DNA of 64,000 bases from Pedobacter lusitanus (GCF_040026395.1 NZ_CP157278.1:5642001-5706000), one strand, 5' to 3'; positions 27,890 through 37,199 are shown, counted from the stretch's first letter. A program made the numbers and translations. The notes: generated by a model from the letters alone, not told the origin.

Positions 27890-28606
27890 ATGAAATTATC
27901 AAGGGTTGATGCTCATCATAAACTGAGCCTTTCATTAATTGTTGCATTACTGATTTTTGGGCTTTGTTATGGAAAAATGGCTGCCTCTACACAATTTATT
28001 CTGGTATGGATCGGTTATGCCATGACCCAGCTGGGACTTTCGTGGGCAACTATATTTTATGTGCACCCGATTGAAATGAAGAAGGTCTCTAAAGTGCAGG
28101 ATAATAACCGTACACTGATATTTATTTTTGTACTTGTTGCTGCGCTTATGAGTCTTTTTGTGGTTATTATTCTATTGAAATCAACGCAGCATCTTACAGG
28201 TAATGCGCTCAGTTTACATATTCTTTTATCTGTTTTGGCGGTAATGTGTGCCTGGGCACTGGTTCATACTATATTTGTATTCCGGTATGCTCATTTATAT
28301 TATGAGTCTAAGGAGAAATCAGCTGCAGGTGATGATCTGAAAAAATCAGGAACGGCTGAAGAAAAAGAAAATGTCCGCTCAAAGTACAAGGAAGGTCTGG
28401 AATTCCCGGAAGAAAAGACACCTGATTATCTGGATTTTACTTATTTTTCATTTGTAATCGGAATGACTTTCCAGGTTTCGGATGTGGAGATAAGCTCAAG
28501 AAGAATCCGCCGGCTTGCATTAATACACAGCCTGGTTTCATTTGCTTTCAATACGGTAATTGTAGCATTGAGTATCAATATCATCTCCGGACTGATGACG
28601 AAATAA
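27890..28606 (+). CDS. DUF1345 integral membrane protein
   Basis: A 238-residue protein with about five or six transmembrane helices (LSLIVALLIFGLCYG, FILVWIGYAMTQLGLSWA, TLIFIFVLVAALMSLFVVII, LLSVLAVMCAWALVHTIFVF, and a C-terminal pair). DUF1345 hallmarks are the HTIFVFRYAHLYY segment and the FTYFSFVIGMTFQVSDV segment near the C-terminus. A charged cytoplasmic loop (about 145-180, KEKSAAGDDLKKSG...) separates them. The function of the family is unknown. It is followed by a DUF4142 lipoprotein and an SDR in the same direction. Confidence 0.9.
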   Translation: MKLSRVDAHHKLSLSLIVALLIFGLCYGKMAASTQFILVWIGYAMTQLGLSWATIFYVHPIEMKKVSKVQDNNRTLIFIFVLVAALMSLFVVIILLKSTQHLTGNALSLHILLSVLAVMCAWALVHTIFVFRYAHLYYESKEKSAAGDDLKKSGTAEEKENVRSKYKEGLEFPEEKTPDYLDFTYFSFVIGMTFQVSDVEISSRRIRRLALIHSLVSFAFNTVIVALSINIISGLMTK

Positions 28607-28660
28607 TAAAAACCATTTACCGGAACACTTGTTAAATCGTGGAAATCAAAATTTACTGCG

Positions 28661-29290
28661 ATGAATTACAGGAAAATAATAATCTTTCCGGCCTGTATAA
28701 TAATCTGGCTGCTGGCTTGTAACCGAGCTGCAAAAACCGGAAATCCCGGCGTCACAACTATTTCTGCAGATACATCTTTGGGAGTATTATCTGGAGCACA
28801 TGAGACTAATGCTGCTAAGCTTAAACCCGAAGAAGCTGTTTTTGTAGAAAAGGTTAATGCAGGTGGCCTGATGAATATCGAAGCCGGCAGGCTGACTCTT
28901 CAAAGGACAAAGAATCCTTTGGTAAAGGAGTTTGCTGAGCGTATGGTTAAAGATCATATGCAAATAAATACTGAACTTACCACACTGGCTGCCGGTCTGG
29001 GAATTAAATTGCCGGATGCTCTTCCTGCTGCCGAACGAAGTCAGATTACCGGGCTTAAACAGATTTCAGGTATTAATTATGATCAGAATTATATGCATAT
29101 GATGACCGGTAATCATGCAAAAGCTCTTGATTTATTTAATGGCGCAACCAGATTTGATAATTCTGTGTTGACTGCTTTTGCCATAAAAACACTTCCGGCA
29201 ATAGAGAAAATTAATAAGTGGGCTATTACGACAGATTCGCTGGTAAAAGCAAAAATACAGGCTCCAAAAAGTGAAAATATTTATAGATAA
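28661..29290 (+). CDS. DUF4142 lipoprotein
   Basis: A 209-residue protein with a lipobox at LLAC (Cys20). The mature domain (about 62-200) is the DUF4142 four-helix, ferritin-like bundle: EAVFVEKVNAGGLMNIEAGR, then KEFAERMVKDHMQINTEL and MHMMTGNHAKALDLFNGA. The family is common in Sphingobacteriaceae, often near stress genes; biochemistry is unknown. It lies 54 bases after the DUF1345 gene. The SDR gene follows with its ATG 16 bases after this stop. Confidence 0.92.
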   Translation: MNYRKIIIFPACIIIWLLACNRAAKTGNPGVTTISADTSLGVLSGAHETNAAKLKPEEAVFVEKVNAGGLMNIEAGRLTLQRTKNPLVKEFAERMVKDHMQINTELTTLAAGLGIKLPDALPAAERSQITGLKQISGINYDQNYMHMMTGNHAKALDLFNGATRFDNSVLTAFAIKTLPAIEKINKWAITTDSLVKAKIQAPKSENIYR

Positions 29291-29306
29291 ATTAATTATT
29301 TCAATT

Positions 29307-30200
29307 ATGGAAAATCAAATCTTAACGGCAAATCCACATACTAAGTATCCTCGTCCTCCATTTCCAAAACAAATGCAGGAAACTCCGGGTACAGAAGTAT
29401 CAATGCAGCCGAAAGCTGATCATGGTGAGATGTCTTATAAAGGGACTGGAAAGCTGACAGGGAAGAAAGCGATTATAACGGGAGGCGATTCTGGTATAGG
29501 AAAGGCCACTGCAATTGCATTTGCAAGGGAGGGCGCGGATGTATTGATTAGTTATCTGGATGATGTGGAAGATACGGATGCAGAAAATACTGCAGAATTA
29601 GTCAGACAAAGTGGAAGAAGGGCGGTTTTGGCTAAAGGCGATTTAAAGGAGGAATCACACTGTAAATATATTGTTGAACTTGCTGTAGCTGAATTCGGGC
29701 AGATTGATATACTGGTGAATAATGCTGCTTTTCAAATGGGGCGCAAAAAGCTGGAAGAGATTCCTTCTGACGAATGGAATATTACTTTCGATACTAATAT
29801 TACACCCATGTTTTATCTGTGTAAATATGCTGTACCCTATATGAAACCCGGTAGTAGTATCATTAATACTACTTCTGTGAATGCTTATTCGCCAAGTTTA
29901 GTTCTTTTACCTTATGCGGCAACAAAAGCCGCTATTCAAAATTTCACGGCTAATTTAAGTCAGATTCTGCTGGAACAAGATAAAGGCATAAGGGTGAACG
30001 CGGTTGCTCCAGGACCAATCTGGACACCGCTGATCCCTTCGACTATGCCGGATATTGAAAAATTTGGTGCTGATACGCCAATGGGCAGGCCGGGACAACC
30101 AGCTGAAGTTGCTCCTGCTTATGTCTTTTTAGCTTCAGATGAAGCAAGTTATATAGCCGGTGCAACTATCCCGGTAACTGGTGGAAGAATCACTATCTGA
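29307..30200 (+). CDS. Short-chain dehydrogenase/reductase, general-stress type
   Basis: A 297-residue SDR from ATG 29307; a GTG at 29271 in the same frame would overlap the DUF4142 gene and is less likely. The roughly 40-residue N-terminal extension (YPRPPFPKQMQETPG) precedes the Rossmann fold, as in the Bacillus GSP39/YdaD and E. coli YghA group. Motifs: TGGDSGIGKA (cofactor), NNAA, catalytic Tyr/Lys in YAATKAA, and PGPIWTPL. It uses NAD(P)H; the substrate is unknown. Transcription ends in a clear terminator at 30226. Confidence 0.93.
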   Translation: MENQILTANPHTKYPRPPFPKQMQETPGTEVSMQPKADHGEMSYKGTGKLTGKKAIITGGDSGIGKATAIAFAREGADVLISYLDDVEDTDAENTAELVRQSGRRAVLAKGDLKEESHCKYIVELAVAEFGQIDILVNNAAFQMGRKKLEEIPSDEWNITFDTNITPMFYLCKYAVPYMKPGSSIINTTSVNAYSPSLVLLPYAATKAAIQNFTANLSQILLEQDKGIRVNAVAPGPIWTPLIPSTMPDIEKFGADTPMGRPGQPAEVAPAYVFLASDEASYIAGATIPVTGGRITI

Positions 30201-30225
30201 CACATTTTTCTGATAAAACGCTGAA

Positions 30226-30260
30226 ATTCTCCGGAATCAGTTCCGGAGAATCTTTTTTTT
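30226..30260 (+). terminator. Rho-independent terminator after SDR gene
   Basis: A perfect 11-bp stem (ATTCTCCGGAA / TTCCGGAGAAT), a 4-base loop and a run of nine T. Confidence 0.9.
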
Positions 30261-30599
30261 TCTGTGAAAAATAATTTGCACAGCGTGTTCGTTTTTAAAT
30301 GGTTTTATTAATTAGAATACAATATGGTGTTAATTCGTGTTTTTAATAAATTAATAGTTAACTGATTTTTGTTTTTATTCGAAGATGTTTTTTATGGTTA
30401 AAATCAATAAAAAACTTAGTTTTATGCAGTTAATCTGTTGTTAACCTTGACTTAATGAACGACATTTACCTTCGTCCTGCTTTTAATTAAGAAAGCTAAA
30501 TCATTTAAACAAAATAGAATTTGCATAAGTCTCAGGTTTATCTCTTACCGCACATATTTGTGCAGGCTTGCCTATTTTAATCCAAACAAAACAATCTTT
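30261..30599. other. AT-rich leader upstream of Oar-like receptor
   Basis: These 339 bases have no gene. They are AT-rich and must contain the receptor promoter. The nearest match to the -7 box is TACCTTCG at about 30469, one base off consensus, so I do not call it. The leader beyond it is about 120 bases long. Confidence 0.4.
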
Positions 30600-33500
30600 A
30601 TGAAAAAAACTTTACTCTTATTATTAATGCTGGTGAATATGGTCTGGGCCAGCCAGTCTGTTTTTGCTCAGGGTGTAACTACTGCTTCTATTAATGGCGT
30701 GGTAACTGACGGAAAAGCACCGATCCCCGGCGCAACAGTAGTGCTGACTCATACGCCAACCGGAACTGTTTATGCAGTTGAAACCCGTAGTAACGGACGT
30801 TATAATTTAATTAATGTAAAGGTGGGTGGACCTTATACGCTGAAAATATCCTACATTGGTTTTAAACAATACATTCAGGAAAATCTGACACTTTCTATTG
30901 GTCAGGATCAGGCAATCAATGTTAAAATGGATGATAGTGCCACCGATCTGAAAGAAATAAAAGTGGTTGGTACACAAGGTAAGGTCATGAACTCTTCGCG
31001 TACGGGTGCAAGGGAGACTATTACACGGGCACAAATTGATGCATTGCCTACTATTAACAGGTCTTTATCTGACTTTACCAAACTCACTCCTTCTGCCAGT
31101 ACTACAAGTGCAATGAGTTTTGGCGGAAGAAGCAGCACCTTTAATAATATAACTGTTGATGGTGCCTTGTTTAACAATTCTTTTGGTCTTTCAGGCACAT
31201 TGGGCGGACAGGCAAATTCACAGCCTATATCATTGGATGCAATTGATCAGATACAGGTTGATCTGGCCCCTTATGATGTGCGTCAGGGATTTTTTACCGG
31301 CGCAGGTGTAAATACAGTGATCAAATCGGGTTCAAATGATATTAAGGGTTCTGTTTATTATTATGGCCGTGGAACTGGTTTGACTGGTTATAAGGCTGGT
31401 GCTTCTGATGTGACTAAGGTTCCTTTTGATTATAACACCAGGGGCTTAAGTATTAGCGGACCGATTATTAAAAATAAATTATTCTTTTTTGTTTCCGGTG
31501 AGCAGGAACGTATCAGCAATCCGGGAACTACATTTGTTGCCGGCAGATCCGGGGTAAGTGGAGGAACTGTTTCCAAAGTAAATGCTTCAACTTTGGATGA
31601 TATTGCAAATACATTGAAATCCAGATATGGTTATGATCCGGGACCTTATGAGAACTATAGTTTTAAAACACAGAGTGATAAGATTACTGTTAAATTAGAT
31701 TGGAATATTGATAAAAATAATACTTTGAGTGCTAAGTATTTTTATCTTAAGTCATTCAAAAATCAACCGGCAAACGGTACAGGCGGGATTATCAATGATA
31801 AAGTTGGTGCAGGCCAATCGCGCGGTGCGAGTGTGAATTCTTTACCTTTCTTTGGTTCAGGTTATACGATCAATAACAATTTTAATATCGGAATGCTGGA
31901 ACTGAACAGCAAGATCAGTAATACAATTTCCAATAAGCTGACTGTTGGTTATTCTGCTTTGCGCGATTTCCGTGAGCCATTATCCAGTAAAAATGTACCA
32001 ATGGTAGATATTGATAATGGTGTTACCGATGCAACCGGTAAGATTATTACTGCACCAAGTGGTGTCCTGACAAGTTTTGGATATGAGCTTTATACTGCCG
32101 GTAATTTACTGAGCTCAAACATAGGTCAGCTTTCTGATGATCTGACAATTTTTGCTGGTAAACATGAGATCACTATTGGTACAAGTAATCAGACTCAAAG
32201 CTTTATCAATGGATTTGCGCCCAACTATAATGGCTTGTATACCTATAACTCTGCTTCAGATTTTATTAATAATCTTCCGGCTGCGGCTTATAATTATCGT
32301 AATGCTGCCAATGGTGGTACTTTACCTCAGGTAAGTATCAAATCATATAATTTTAGTTTGTATGCACAGGATAAATTCCGTTTGAGAGATAATTTTGTAC
32401 TTACTTATGGTTTGAGAGCGGATTATAATTATTATCCTACCAAACTTGATCCTAACCCTAATGCAGCAGCTTTAACTTTCCAGCAAGGTATACAGGTTGA
32501 TGTTTCTAAATTGCCAAAAAGCAGAATTCAATTGTCTCCGCGTGTTGGTTTTAACTGGGATGTTAAAGGTGACCACACCACTCAGATCCGTGGTGGTACT
32601 GGGTTATTCGCTGGTTTAACACCATTTGTATGGATCTCTAATCAGGCATCAAATACTGGTACATTATTTAGTTCTGGTACAGTAAATGGTACTAAAACAC
32701 CCAATGACCCACGTTTAATCTATAATCCTGATGTGAATGGTAATCGTCCTACAGGAGCAGTTGCTGCTAATACTTCTTATGAATTAGATGTTACTGATCC
32801 TAATTTGAAATATCCGAAGATCTGGAGAACGAACCTGGCAATTGATCAGCAATTACCTTTAGGTATTATTGGTACGTTGGAAGGATCTTATACTAAAGAT
32901 ATTAATGCGATTTATCATCAGAATCTTGTTCTTTCTGATACCTATAATACTTTACCTGGTGTTGAAGGTCAGATCCGTTATACGACTAATAACAGGACTT
33001 CTAACAATGGTGCTCCGGTAAGTGCAACTAATCCGAACATAACCGGTTTGTACTACCTGACCAATACGAATAAGGGTTATTCTTATTTTGTTACTGCACA
33101 GTTACAAAAAAGCTTCCTGAGCGGTTTTTATGCAAATATTGCCTATACGCATACTGTTTCTAAAGATGTGAATGATGGCGGATCTACTGCAAGTATTATC
33201 TGGGCAGGCAGACCAACAAATGGTAATCCTAATGATCAAAGCTTATCAAACAGTACTTATGTAATGCCTAACCGTTTTATAGCTTCACTGGCTTACAGAA
33301 AAGAATACCATAAAAACTATGCAACTTCGATAGGTTTATTTTTTGAATCAGCTAATAATGGTGCGGTTTCTTATATTACAAGTGGTGACCCGAATAATGA
33401 TGGAGCTGCGAATGATTTAATGTTTGTTCCAAAAAATATGGGTGATATTAATTTGGTTCCTGATTTTGCAGGTGATCCGAGAACACCTGCCCAGATCTGG

Positions 33501-33932
33501 AATCAACTGAACTCATTTATCAGTCAGGACAAATATCTGAGCCAGCACAGAGGTGAATACACAAAAAGAAATGGTGTGATTTTACCTTATTTCCAACGGG
33601 CTGATTTAAATATTACACAGGATTTCTTTGTGAAATCAGGTAAATCCAGAACTCAGAAAAATACAATCAGAGTTGAATTCAATATCATCAACTTAGGTAA
33701 TTTCCTGAATCGTAACTGGGGGTTGTATGAAAATTCATTTAATGGGTTTAACACAGGATCTGTTGCCATCTTGAAGTATCAGGGAACTGACCCGGTTAGT
33801 GGTAAAGCTAATTATTCATTCCCTTACCTGGATAAAGATAACCTGATTCCGGTAACGAATTCAACAAGAGTGAATACCGATCAGATTTCTCGCTGGCAGG
33901 CACAAATAGGAGTAAGATATATCTTCAACTAA
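30600..33932 (+). CDS. Oar-like TonB-dependent receptor
   Basis: A receptor of 1110 residues from ATG 30600, which places the signal peptide (KKTLLLLLMLVNMVWASQSV) at the N-terminus; the frame is open 14 codons further upstream. A carboxypeptidase-regulatory-like domain (about 28-112, ASINGVVTDGKAPIPGATVV) is followed by a divergent plug (INRSLSDFTKLTPSAS, then SFGGRSSTFNNITVDGALF). A long barrel follows with Oar-type features such as APYDVRQGFFTGAGVN and ends WQAQIGVRYIFN. Oar proteins export or import proteins in Bacteroidota and Myxococcus. No SusD is linked, as usual for this class. Monocistronic, with its own terminator. Confidence 0.93.
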   Translation: MKKTLLLLLMLVNMVWASQSVFAQGVTTASINGVVTDGKAPIPGATVVLTHTPTGTVYAVETRSNGRYNLINVKVGGPYTLKISYIGFKQYIQENLTLSIGQDQAINVKMDDSATDLKEIKVVGTQGKVMNSSRTGARETITRAQIDALPTINRSLSDFTKLTPSASTTSAMSFGGRSSTFNNITVDGALFNNSFGLSGTLGGQANSQPISLDAIDQIQVDLAPYDVRQGFFTGAGVNTVIKSGSNDIKGSVYYYGRGTGLTGYKAGASDVTKVPFDYNTRGLSISGPIIKNKLFFFVSGEQERISNPGTTFVAGRSGVSGGTVSKVNASTLDDIANTLKSRYGYDPGPYENYSFKTQSDKITVKLDWNIDKNNTLSAKYFYLKSFKNQPANGTGGIINDKVGAGQSRGASVNSLPFFGSGYTINNNFNIGMLELNSKISNTISNKLTVGYSALRDFREPLSSKNVPMVDIDNGVTDATGKIITAPSGVLTSFGYELYTAGNLLSSNIGQLSDDLTIFAGKHEITIGTSNQTQSFINGFAPNYNGLYTYNSASDFINNLPAAAYNYRNAANGGTLPQVSIKSYNFSLYAQDKFRLRDNFVLTYGLRADYNYYPTKLDPNPNAAALTFQQGIQVDVSKLPKSRIQLSPRVGFNWDVKGDHTTQIRGGTGLFAGLTPFVWISNQASNTGTLFSSGTVNGTKTPNDPRLIYNPDVNGNRPTGAVAANTSYELDVTDPNLKYPKIWRTNLAIDQQLPLGIIGTLEGSYTKDINAIYHQNLVLSDTYNTLPGVEGQIRYTTNNRTSNNGAPVSATNPNITGLYYLTNTNKGYSYFVTAQLQKSFLSGFYANIAYTHTVSKDVNDGGSTASIIWAGRPTNGNPNDQSLSNSTYVMPNRFIASLAYRKEYHKNYATSIGLFFESANNGAVSYITSGDPNNDGAANDLMFVPKNMGDINLVPDFAGDPRTPAQIWNQLNSFISQDKYLSQHRGEYTKRNGVILPYFQRADLNITQDFFVKSGKSRTQKNTIRVEFNIINLGNFLNRNWGLYENSFNGFNTGSVAILKYQGTDPVSGKANYSFPYLDKDNLIPVTNSTRVNTDQISRWQAQIGVRYIFN

Positions 33933-33948
33933 TGTTATAATCCAAATG

Positions 33949-33987
33949 AAAAAACAGGCTATCGTCAAAAGATAGCCTGTTTTTTTT
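33949..33987 (+). terminator. Rho-independent terminator after Oar-like gene
   Basis: A 15-bp stem (AAAAAACAGGCTATC / GATAGCCTGTTTTTT), a 7-base loop and eight T. Confidence 0.9.
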
Positions 33988-34112
33988 GTCCGGCCCGCTG
34001 GTTGCCATTTTACGGAGGTCATGCCCGGAAATGTTCCTGGCCTAAAATAAAAACACCTTTTTTTTGCGGGCAATTGGTTAAGTTTACATATAAAATAACT
34101 TTAATATACCCT

Positions 34113-34742
34113 ATGGAAACATCAGAACCCAAGATAATTTTTTTTGATATTGGTGGCGTATTGCTGACTAACGGCTGGGGACACGATTCCCGTAAACTGG
34201 CTGCAGAAAAATTCGGACTCAATTATGATGAGCTGAACACATTGCATAACTATATTTTTAATGTTTTTGAAATCGGGAATATTACTCTTGATGAATATTT
34301 GGATACGGTTATTTTTAATCATCCGAGAGATTTTACCAGAGAGGATTTTAAAGAGTTTGTTTATTCCAGATCAAAAGAACTCCCAGGTTTATTACAGTGG
34401 ATGAAAGAATGGAAAAGAGATTGTGGTTTCCGTATAATTTCGATTAATAATGAAGGGAAGGAGTTGAATACGTATCGCGTGAAAAAATTCAAATTGCATG
34501 AATGTTTTGATGCTTTTGTTTCTTCCTGTGATGTTAAAATGCGTAAGCCTGATCCAAATATCTTTTTGCTGGCTTTAGGTATTGCACAGGCAAGACCGGA
34601 GCAATGTTATTATTTCGATGACCGGATATTCCAGGTTGAAACGGCAAAAAATCTAGGAATGCATGCTTATCATCATACCAGTTTTGAAGAAACCAAAGCC
34701 ATTCTTGAAAAAATAAAAGAGGACATCTCTAAACCGCAGTAA
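34113..34742 (+). CDS. HAD-superfamily hydrolase (YihX-like)
   Basis: A 209-residue HAD protein from ATG 34113; the frame is open 37 codons upstream, but that part overlaps the preceding terminator region and looks non-coding. Motif I is FFDIGGVLL: the nucleophile Asp is present, and the second position is Gly rather than Asp, as in the DxGNV of YihX-type phosphatases. Motif II lies in RIISINNE, motif III Lys in MRKPDP, and motif IV in YYFDDRIFQ. The small helical cap lies between motifs I and II. The substrate is probably a sugar phosphate by family. The neighbouring gene is convergent and starts its stop 5 bases away. Confidence 0.9.
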   Translation: METSEPKIIFFDIGGVLLTNGWGHDSRKLAAEKFGLNYDELNTLHNYIFNVFEIGNITLDEYLDTVIFNHPRDFTREDFKEFVYSRSKELPGLLQWMKEWKRDCGFRIISINNEGKELNTYRVKKFKLHECFDAFVSSCDVKMRKPDPNIFLLALGIAQARPEQCYYFDDRIFQVETAKNLGMHAYHHTSFEETKAILEKIKEDISKPQ

Positions 34743-34746
34743 TTTA

Positions 34747-35352
34747 TCAGGAGAGATTGGTCTCTACGATGCCTCTGACCAGACTTTTCCACTGGGGATA
34801 GGAAAGACCTATTTTTGCAGTCCATCCAACCAGGGTATTTCTTATATTATCAGTCAGGTGTGAGGTGTCTGTATTAGGCACCTCATTTCTACCATGTTCT
34901 TCTGCAGAAACGGTATTGCCTGTTTGTTTAACCTGAAATGTTGATGTAGCCTGACTGGTGAAAAAATGTGCAATTGATGAGGACTGAGCTGTCGGATTTG
35001 CCGAAGGCCTGGCCTGTAAAGTTATGGCTGATGATTTATCATTGATTTCTTCATCGACTTTTTCAATGCATACCCAGTCAAATCCTTCTCCGGTATAAGT
35101 CCCGGGACCTGGAATATCTATCTTTAAATAATCACCAGGCTCTGCTTCCCGGATTACTTCATGACCATCTTTGTCTGTCAGTGTAAAAGTAGATAAAGGG
35201 ACTTTACATATCTCTGCCCAGCAGGACACATTTAATAGTCTGCTTTTTGCAATCTGATAGAATGCTTTAGCTTCTTCTTCGGAAGGAAATCTGGCAATTG
35301 CAGTGGTATCCAGTTTACCTCCTTGATGCTGATCCGGAATATGGTTTTTCAT
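34747..35352 (-). CDS. Hypothetical protein, 201 residues
   Basis: No family recognised. There is no signal peptide or transmembrane helix. The first 110 residues look folded, with RFPSEEEAKAFYQIAKSRLL (about 22-41) followed by beta-rich GDYLKIDIPGPGTYTGEGFD. The remainder is Ser/Thr/Asn-rich and probably disordered before a C-terminal patch (GWTAKIGLSYPQWKSLV). The N-terminal pattern suggests a small ligand-binding or secretion-effector-like domain, but this is a guess. It converges with the HAD gene; a 44-residue membrane peptide gene lies 46 bases upstream on the same strand. Confidence 0.7.
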   Translation of the reverse strand: MKNHIPDQHQGGKLDTTAIARFPSEEEAKAFYQIAKSRLLNVSCWAEICKVPLSTFTLTDKDGHEVIREAEPGDYLKIDIPGPGTYTGEGFDWVCIEKVDEEINDKSSAITLQARPSANPTAQSSSIAHFFTSQATSTFQVKQTGNTVSAEEHGRNEVPNTDTSHLTDNIRNTLVGWTAKIGLSYPQWKSLVRGIVETNLS

Positions 35353-35398
35353 TGCTTTTTTCTCCAGTAACGGTTACCAGCAGGAAATGTTTAAGATT

Positions 35399-35533
35399 TT
35401 ATTTAATTACCCAGTATCCGACTGCCAGCCAGATGAGCCCTTTGATGAGAAAAAACAGAAATCCCCAAACACCAAGACGTCTTATCCATTTAAGGAAGAT
35501 GTCCTTTTTTGAGTCCTTTTTCTCGTTGTTCAT
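35399..35533 (-). CDS. 44-residue single-pass membrane protein
   Basis: The ATG (complement of 35531-35533) opens a 44-codon frame: a charged N-terminus (NNEKKDSKKDIFLKWIRR), a hydrophobic helix (LGVWGFLFFLIKGLIWLAVG) and the end YWVIK. The sharp division into a basic cytoplasmic head and one aromatic-rich helix is what small Bacteroidota membrane proteins look like and is unlikely by chance. It precedes the 201-residue hypothetical gene on the same strand and may be co-transcribed with it. Function unknown. Confidence 0.7.
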   Translation of the reverse strand: MNNEKKDSKKDIFLKWIRRLGVWGFLFFLIKGLIWLAVGYWVIK

Positions 35534-35687
35534 GATGGTCTCAAATTTAAGTAAAATCTTTCAAAAGAATAAGCTGAAAATAGTTTGACTATTTTTTGTC
35601 ATAATAAACGTTTTAGTCCTAATTTATTCTTTTAAGGGAAACTTTATGGCACAACCGTTGTTCTTTAACTGAAAAATCACCATTATT

Positions 35688-35873
35688 ATGAAAGATCAGA
35701 TAAAAATTCAGGGCGCCGCGGGCAAAGTTAATGAGGAAAGTGTTTTTACAGGAGATCAATTGCAGCATCAGGAAAATGTTACACCGGTTTCTTTTAAAAA
35801 CACAGAAACTATAAAAAGATCCTTGCCTGTTGCAATGCAAAAGAAAATCAATCCAAGACTTTTGATTTTGTAA
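35688..35873 (+). CDS. Small hypothetical protein, 61 residues
   Basis: ATG 35688 starts a 61-codon polar frame (KDQIKIQGAAGKVNEESVF at the start, ending KKINPRLLIL) without transmembrane helix or signal. It has its own upstream gap of about 150 bases and is followed at 35926 by a terminator-like hairpin, which together support a small transcription unit. No family recognised. Confidence 0.45.
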   Translation: MKDQIKIQGAAGKVNEESVFTGDQLQHQENVTPVSFKNTETIKRSLPVAMQKKINPRLLIL

Positions 35874-35925
35874 GTGTTTTATTGATCTAAATATAAGGTT
35901 CTCGTTTATTGGTAACAGAGAAGAG

Positions 35926-35960
35926 AAAAAAGGAGTTTCATCAGAGAGGCTCCTTTTTTT
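35926..35960 (+). terminator. Terminator after small hypothetical gene
   Basis: A 10-bp stem (AAAAAAGGAG / CTCCTTTTTT) with a 14-base loop and a T-tract. Confidence 0.65.
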
Positions 35961-36013
35961 ATGGGTAATGTTTCTAAATAGAAATGAGATTTCCTGCTAT
36001 GTACCTATACTTA

Positions 36014-36021
36014 TATTTTTG
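36014..36021 (+). promoter_or_regulatory. Candidate -7 box (TATTTTTG) of CDGSH gene
   Basis: An exact match to TAnnTTTG, 18 bases before the start codon at 36039. The -33 region (ATTTCC near 35989) is only a weak match. Confidence 0.4.
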
Positions 36022-36038
36022 CAGCAAAACACAATTAC

Positions 36039-36263
36039 ATGTCGAAGACAAAACTTACAATTAATAATAACGGATCTGTGAAGATCGAAGGCGATTTTGA
36101 AATCGTTGACAGAAATGGCAATGTTTATGGACTGCAGGGCAGGGAAATACTTTCAATCTGCCGTTGCGGAATGTCAAAAAACAAACCTTTTTGTGATGGT
36201 GCACATAACGGGCATTTTGAGCACGAAGCTATTGCATTTGACCTTCCTCCTAAAAAAGTATAG
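36039..36263 (+). CDS. CDGSH iron-sulfur domain protein
   Basis: A 74-residue protein with one complete CDGSH motif: C41, C43, C52 and H56 (CRCGMSKNKPFCDGAH). This coordinates a [2Fe-2S] cluster with three Cys and one His, as in mitoNEET-type proteins. It has no transmembrane anchor, so it is cytoplasmic. Role in Fe-S or redox homeostasis is inferred from the family. It ends 37 bases before a shared hairpin and converges with the DUF1080 gene. Confidence 0.93.
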   Translation: MSKTKLTINNNGSVKIEGDFEIVDRNGNVYGLQGREILSICRCGMSKNKPFCDGAHNGHFEHEAIAFDLPPKKV

Positions 36264-36300
36264 TTCAGTTTCAATTATCACACCAATACGTCTGATCAAA

Positions 36301-36345
36301 CTGAAACAAAAAAGCCAATCAACTTGATTGGCTTTTTTGTTTCAG
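36301..36345. terminator. Bidirectional terminator between convergent genes
   Basis: A perfect 21-bp stem with a 3-base loop. The core AAAAAAGCCAATCA / TGATTGGCTTTTTT has A and T tracts on both sides, so it serves the CDGSH gene and the convergent DUF1080 gene. Confidence 0.9.
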
Positions 36346-36368
36346 CGAATAAATTCTCCTGTGTGTTT

Positions 36369-37145
36369 TTAAAGTTCTCTGATCCAGATATTGCGGAAGC
36401 TGACAGGTTCACTTTTATCTCCATGTGCCTGAAGTTTGACAGGTAACGGACCATGTGCTTTTTTGTAAGAAGCTTCTCCAACATACTGTGTCGGTCCTTT
36501 GAGTTCAAAATTGTTCTGAACCAGCACACCATTATATAATACGGTTACCTTGGCAGGTGTGTTTACTGTACTGTCTGCTTTAAATGTTGGTGCAGTCCAG
36601 ATGACATCATAGGTTTGCCATTCTCCTGGTTTACGTGATGGATTTACAAGCGGAGTTGTTTGTTTATATATACTCCCGGCCATGCCATTGGTATAAGTAT
36701 TATTATCGTAAGAATCCAGAATCTGTAACTCGTAGCCCAGATCACCTTTTCCCATGGAAGCAAGGAAAAGCCCACTGTTTCCACGAAGTTGCCCTGTTCC
36801 GGTAATATTTTGTGGTACCTGCCATTCAATATGCAGCTGATAGTTACCGAAAGACTTTTTGGTTTCTATATTGCCCGTTTTTTTATTTACTGTCAGTTGT
36901 CCATTGGCAACTGTCCATTTTGCCGGTTGTGTTCTGTCATCTGTCATTACCCATTGATCAAGATTTTTACCATCAAACAGAACAATGGCATCTGAAGGTG
37001 CCCCATTCGGGATTTTTGCAGGTGCTACTTTGACTGGTACAGGGGTATAGAACTCAGTATCTTCATGTTTAGCTTGTGCGGTTGCATTTGCGATGCCTAA
37101 TCCTGCGATCAGTACAGAGGCAATAATTGCTTGGTGTAAATACAT
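36369..37145 (-). CDS. DUF1080 protein (3-keto-glycoside hydrolase-like), secreted
   Basis: A protein of 258 residues from the ATG at 37145, which puts the signal peptide (YLHQAIIASVLIAGLGIANA) at the start; an upstream ATG at 37187 is the alternative. The DUF1080 jelly-roll (about 55-258) contains IVLFDGKNLDQWV, QLHIEWQVP, GNSGLFLASMG, YELQILDSYDN and PVKLQAHGD, all typical. Family members hydrolyse 3-keto-glycosides or act on disaccharides; the substrate here is inferred only. It is the last gene of a regulator/PfkB/DUF1080 operon opposite a SusC/SusD pair. Confidence 0.9.
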   Translation of the reverse strand: MYLHQAIIASVLIAGLGIANATAQAKHEDTEFYTPVPVKVAPAKIPNGAPSDAIVLFDGKNLDQWVMTDDRTQPAKWTVANGQLTVNKKTGNIETKKSFGNYQLHIEWQVPQNITGTGQLRGNSGLFLASMGKGDLGYELQILDSYDNNTYTNGMAGSIYKQTTPLVNPSRKPGEWQTYDVIWTAPTFKADSTVNTPAKVTVLYNGVLVQNNFELKGPTQYVGEASYKKAHGPLPVKLQAHGDKSEPVSFRNIWIREL

Positions 37146-37199
37146 GTTATAACGATTTATTTTATGATTAGGTTTGTTTTGACGCATGAATATAGGTAA

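Noticed and set aside
35298..35588. 96-codon plus-strand frame opposite the small membrane protein
   Set aside because: It has no start context or family, and the minus-strand 44-codon frame has a clear membrane-protein profile.
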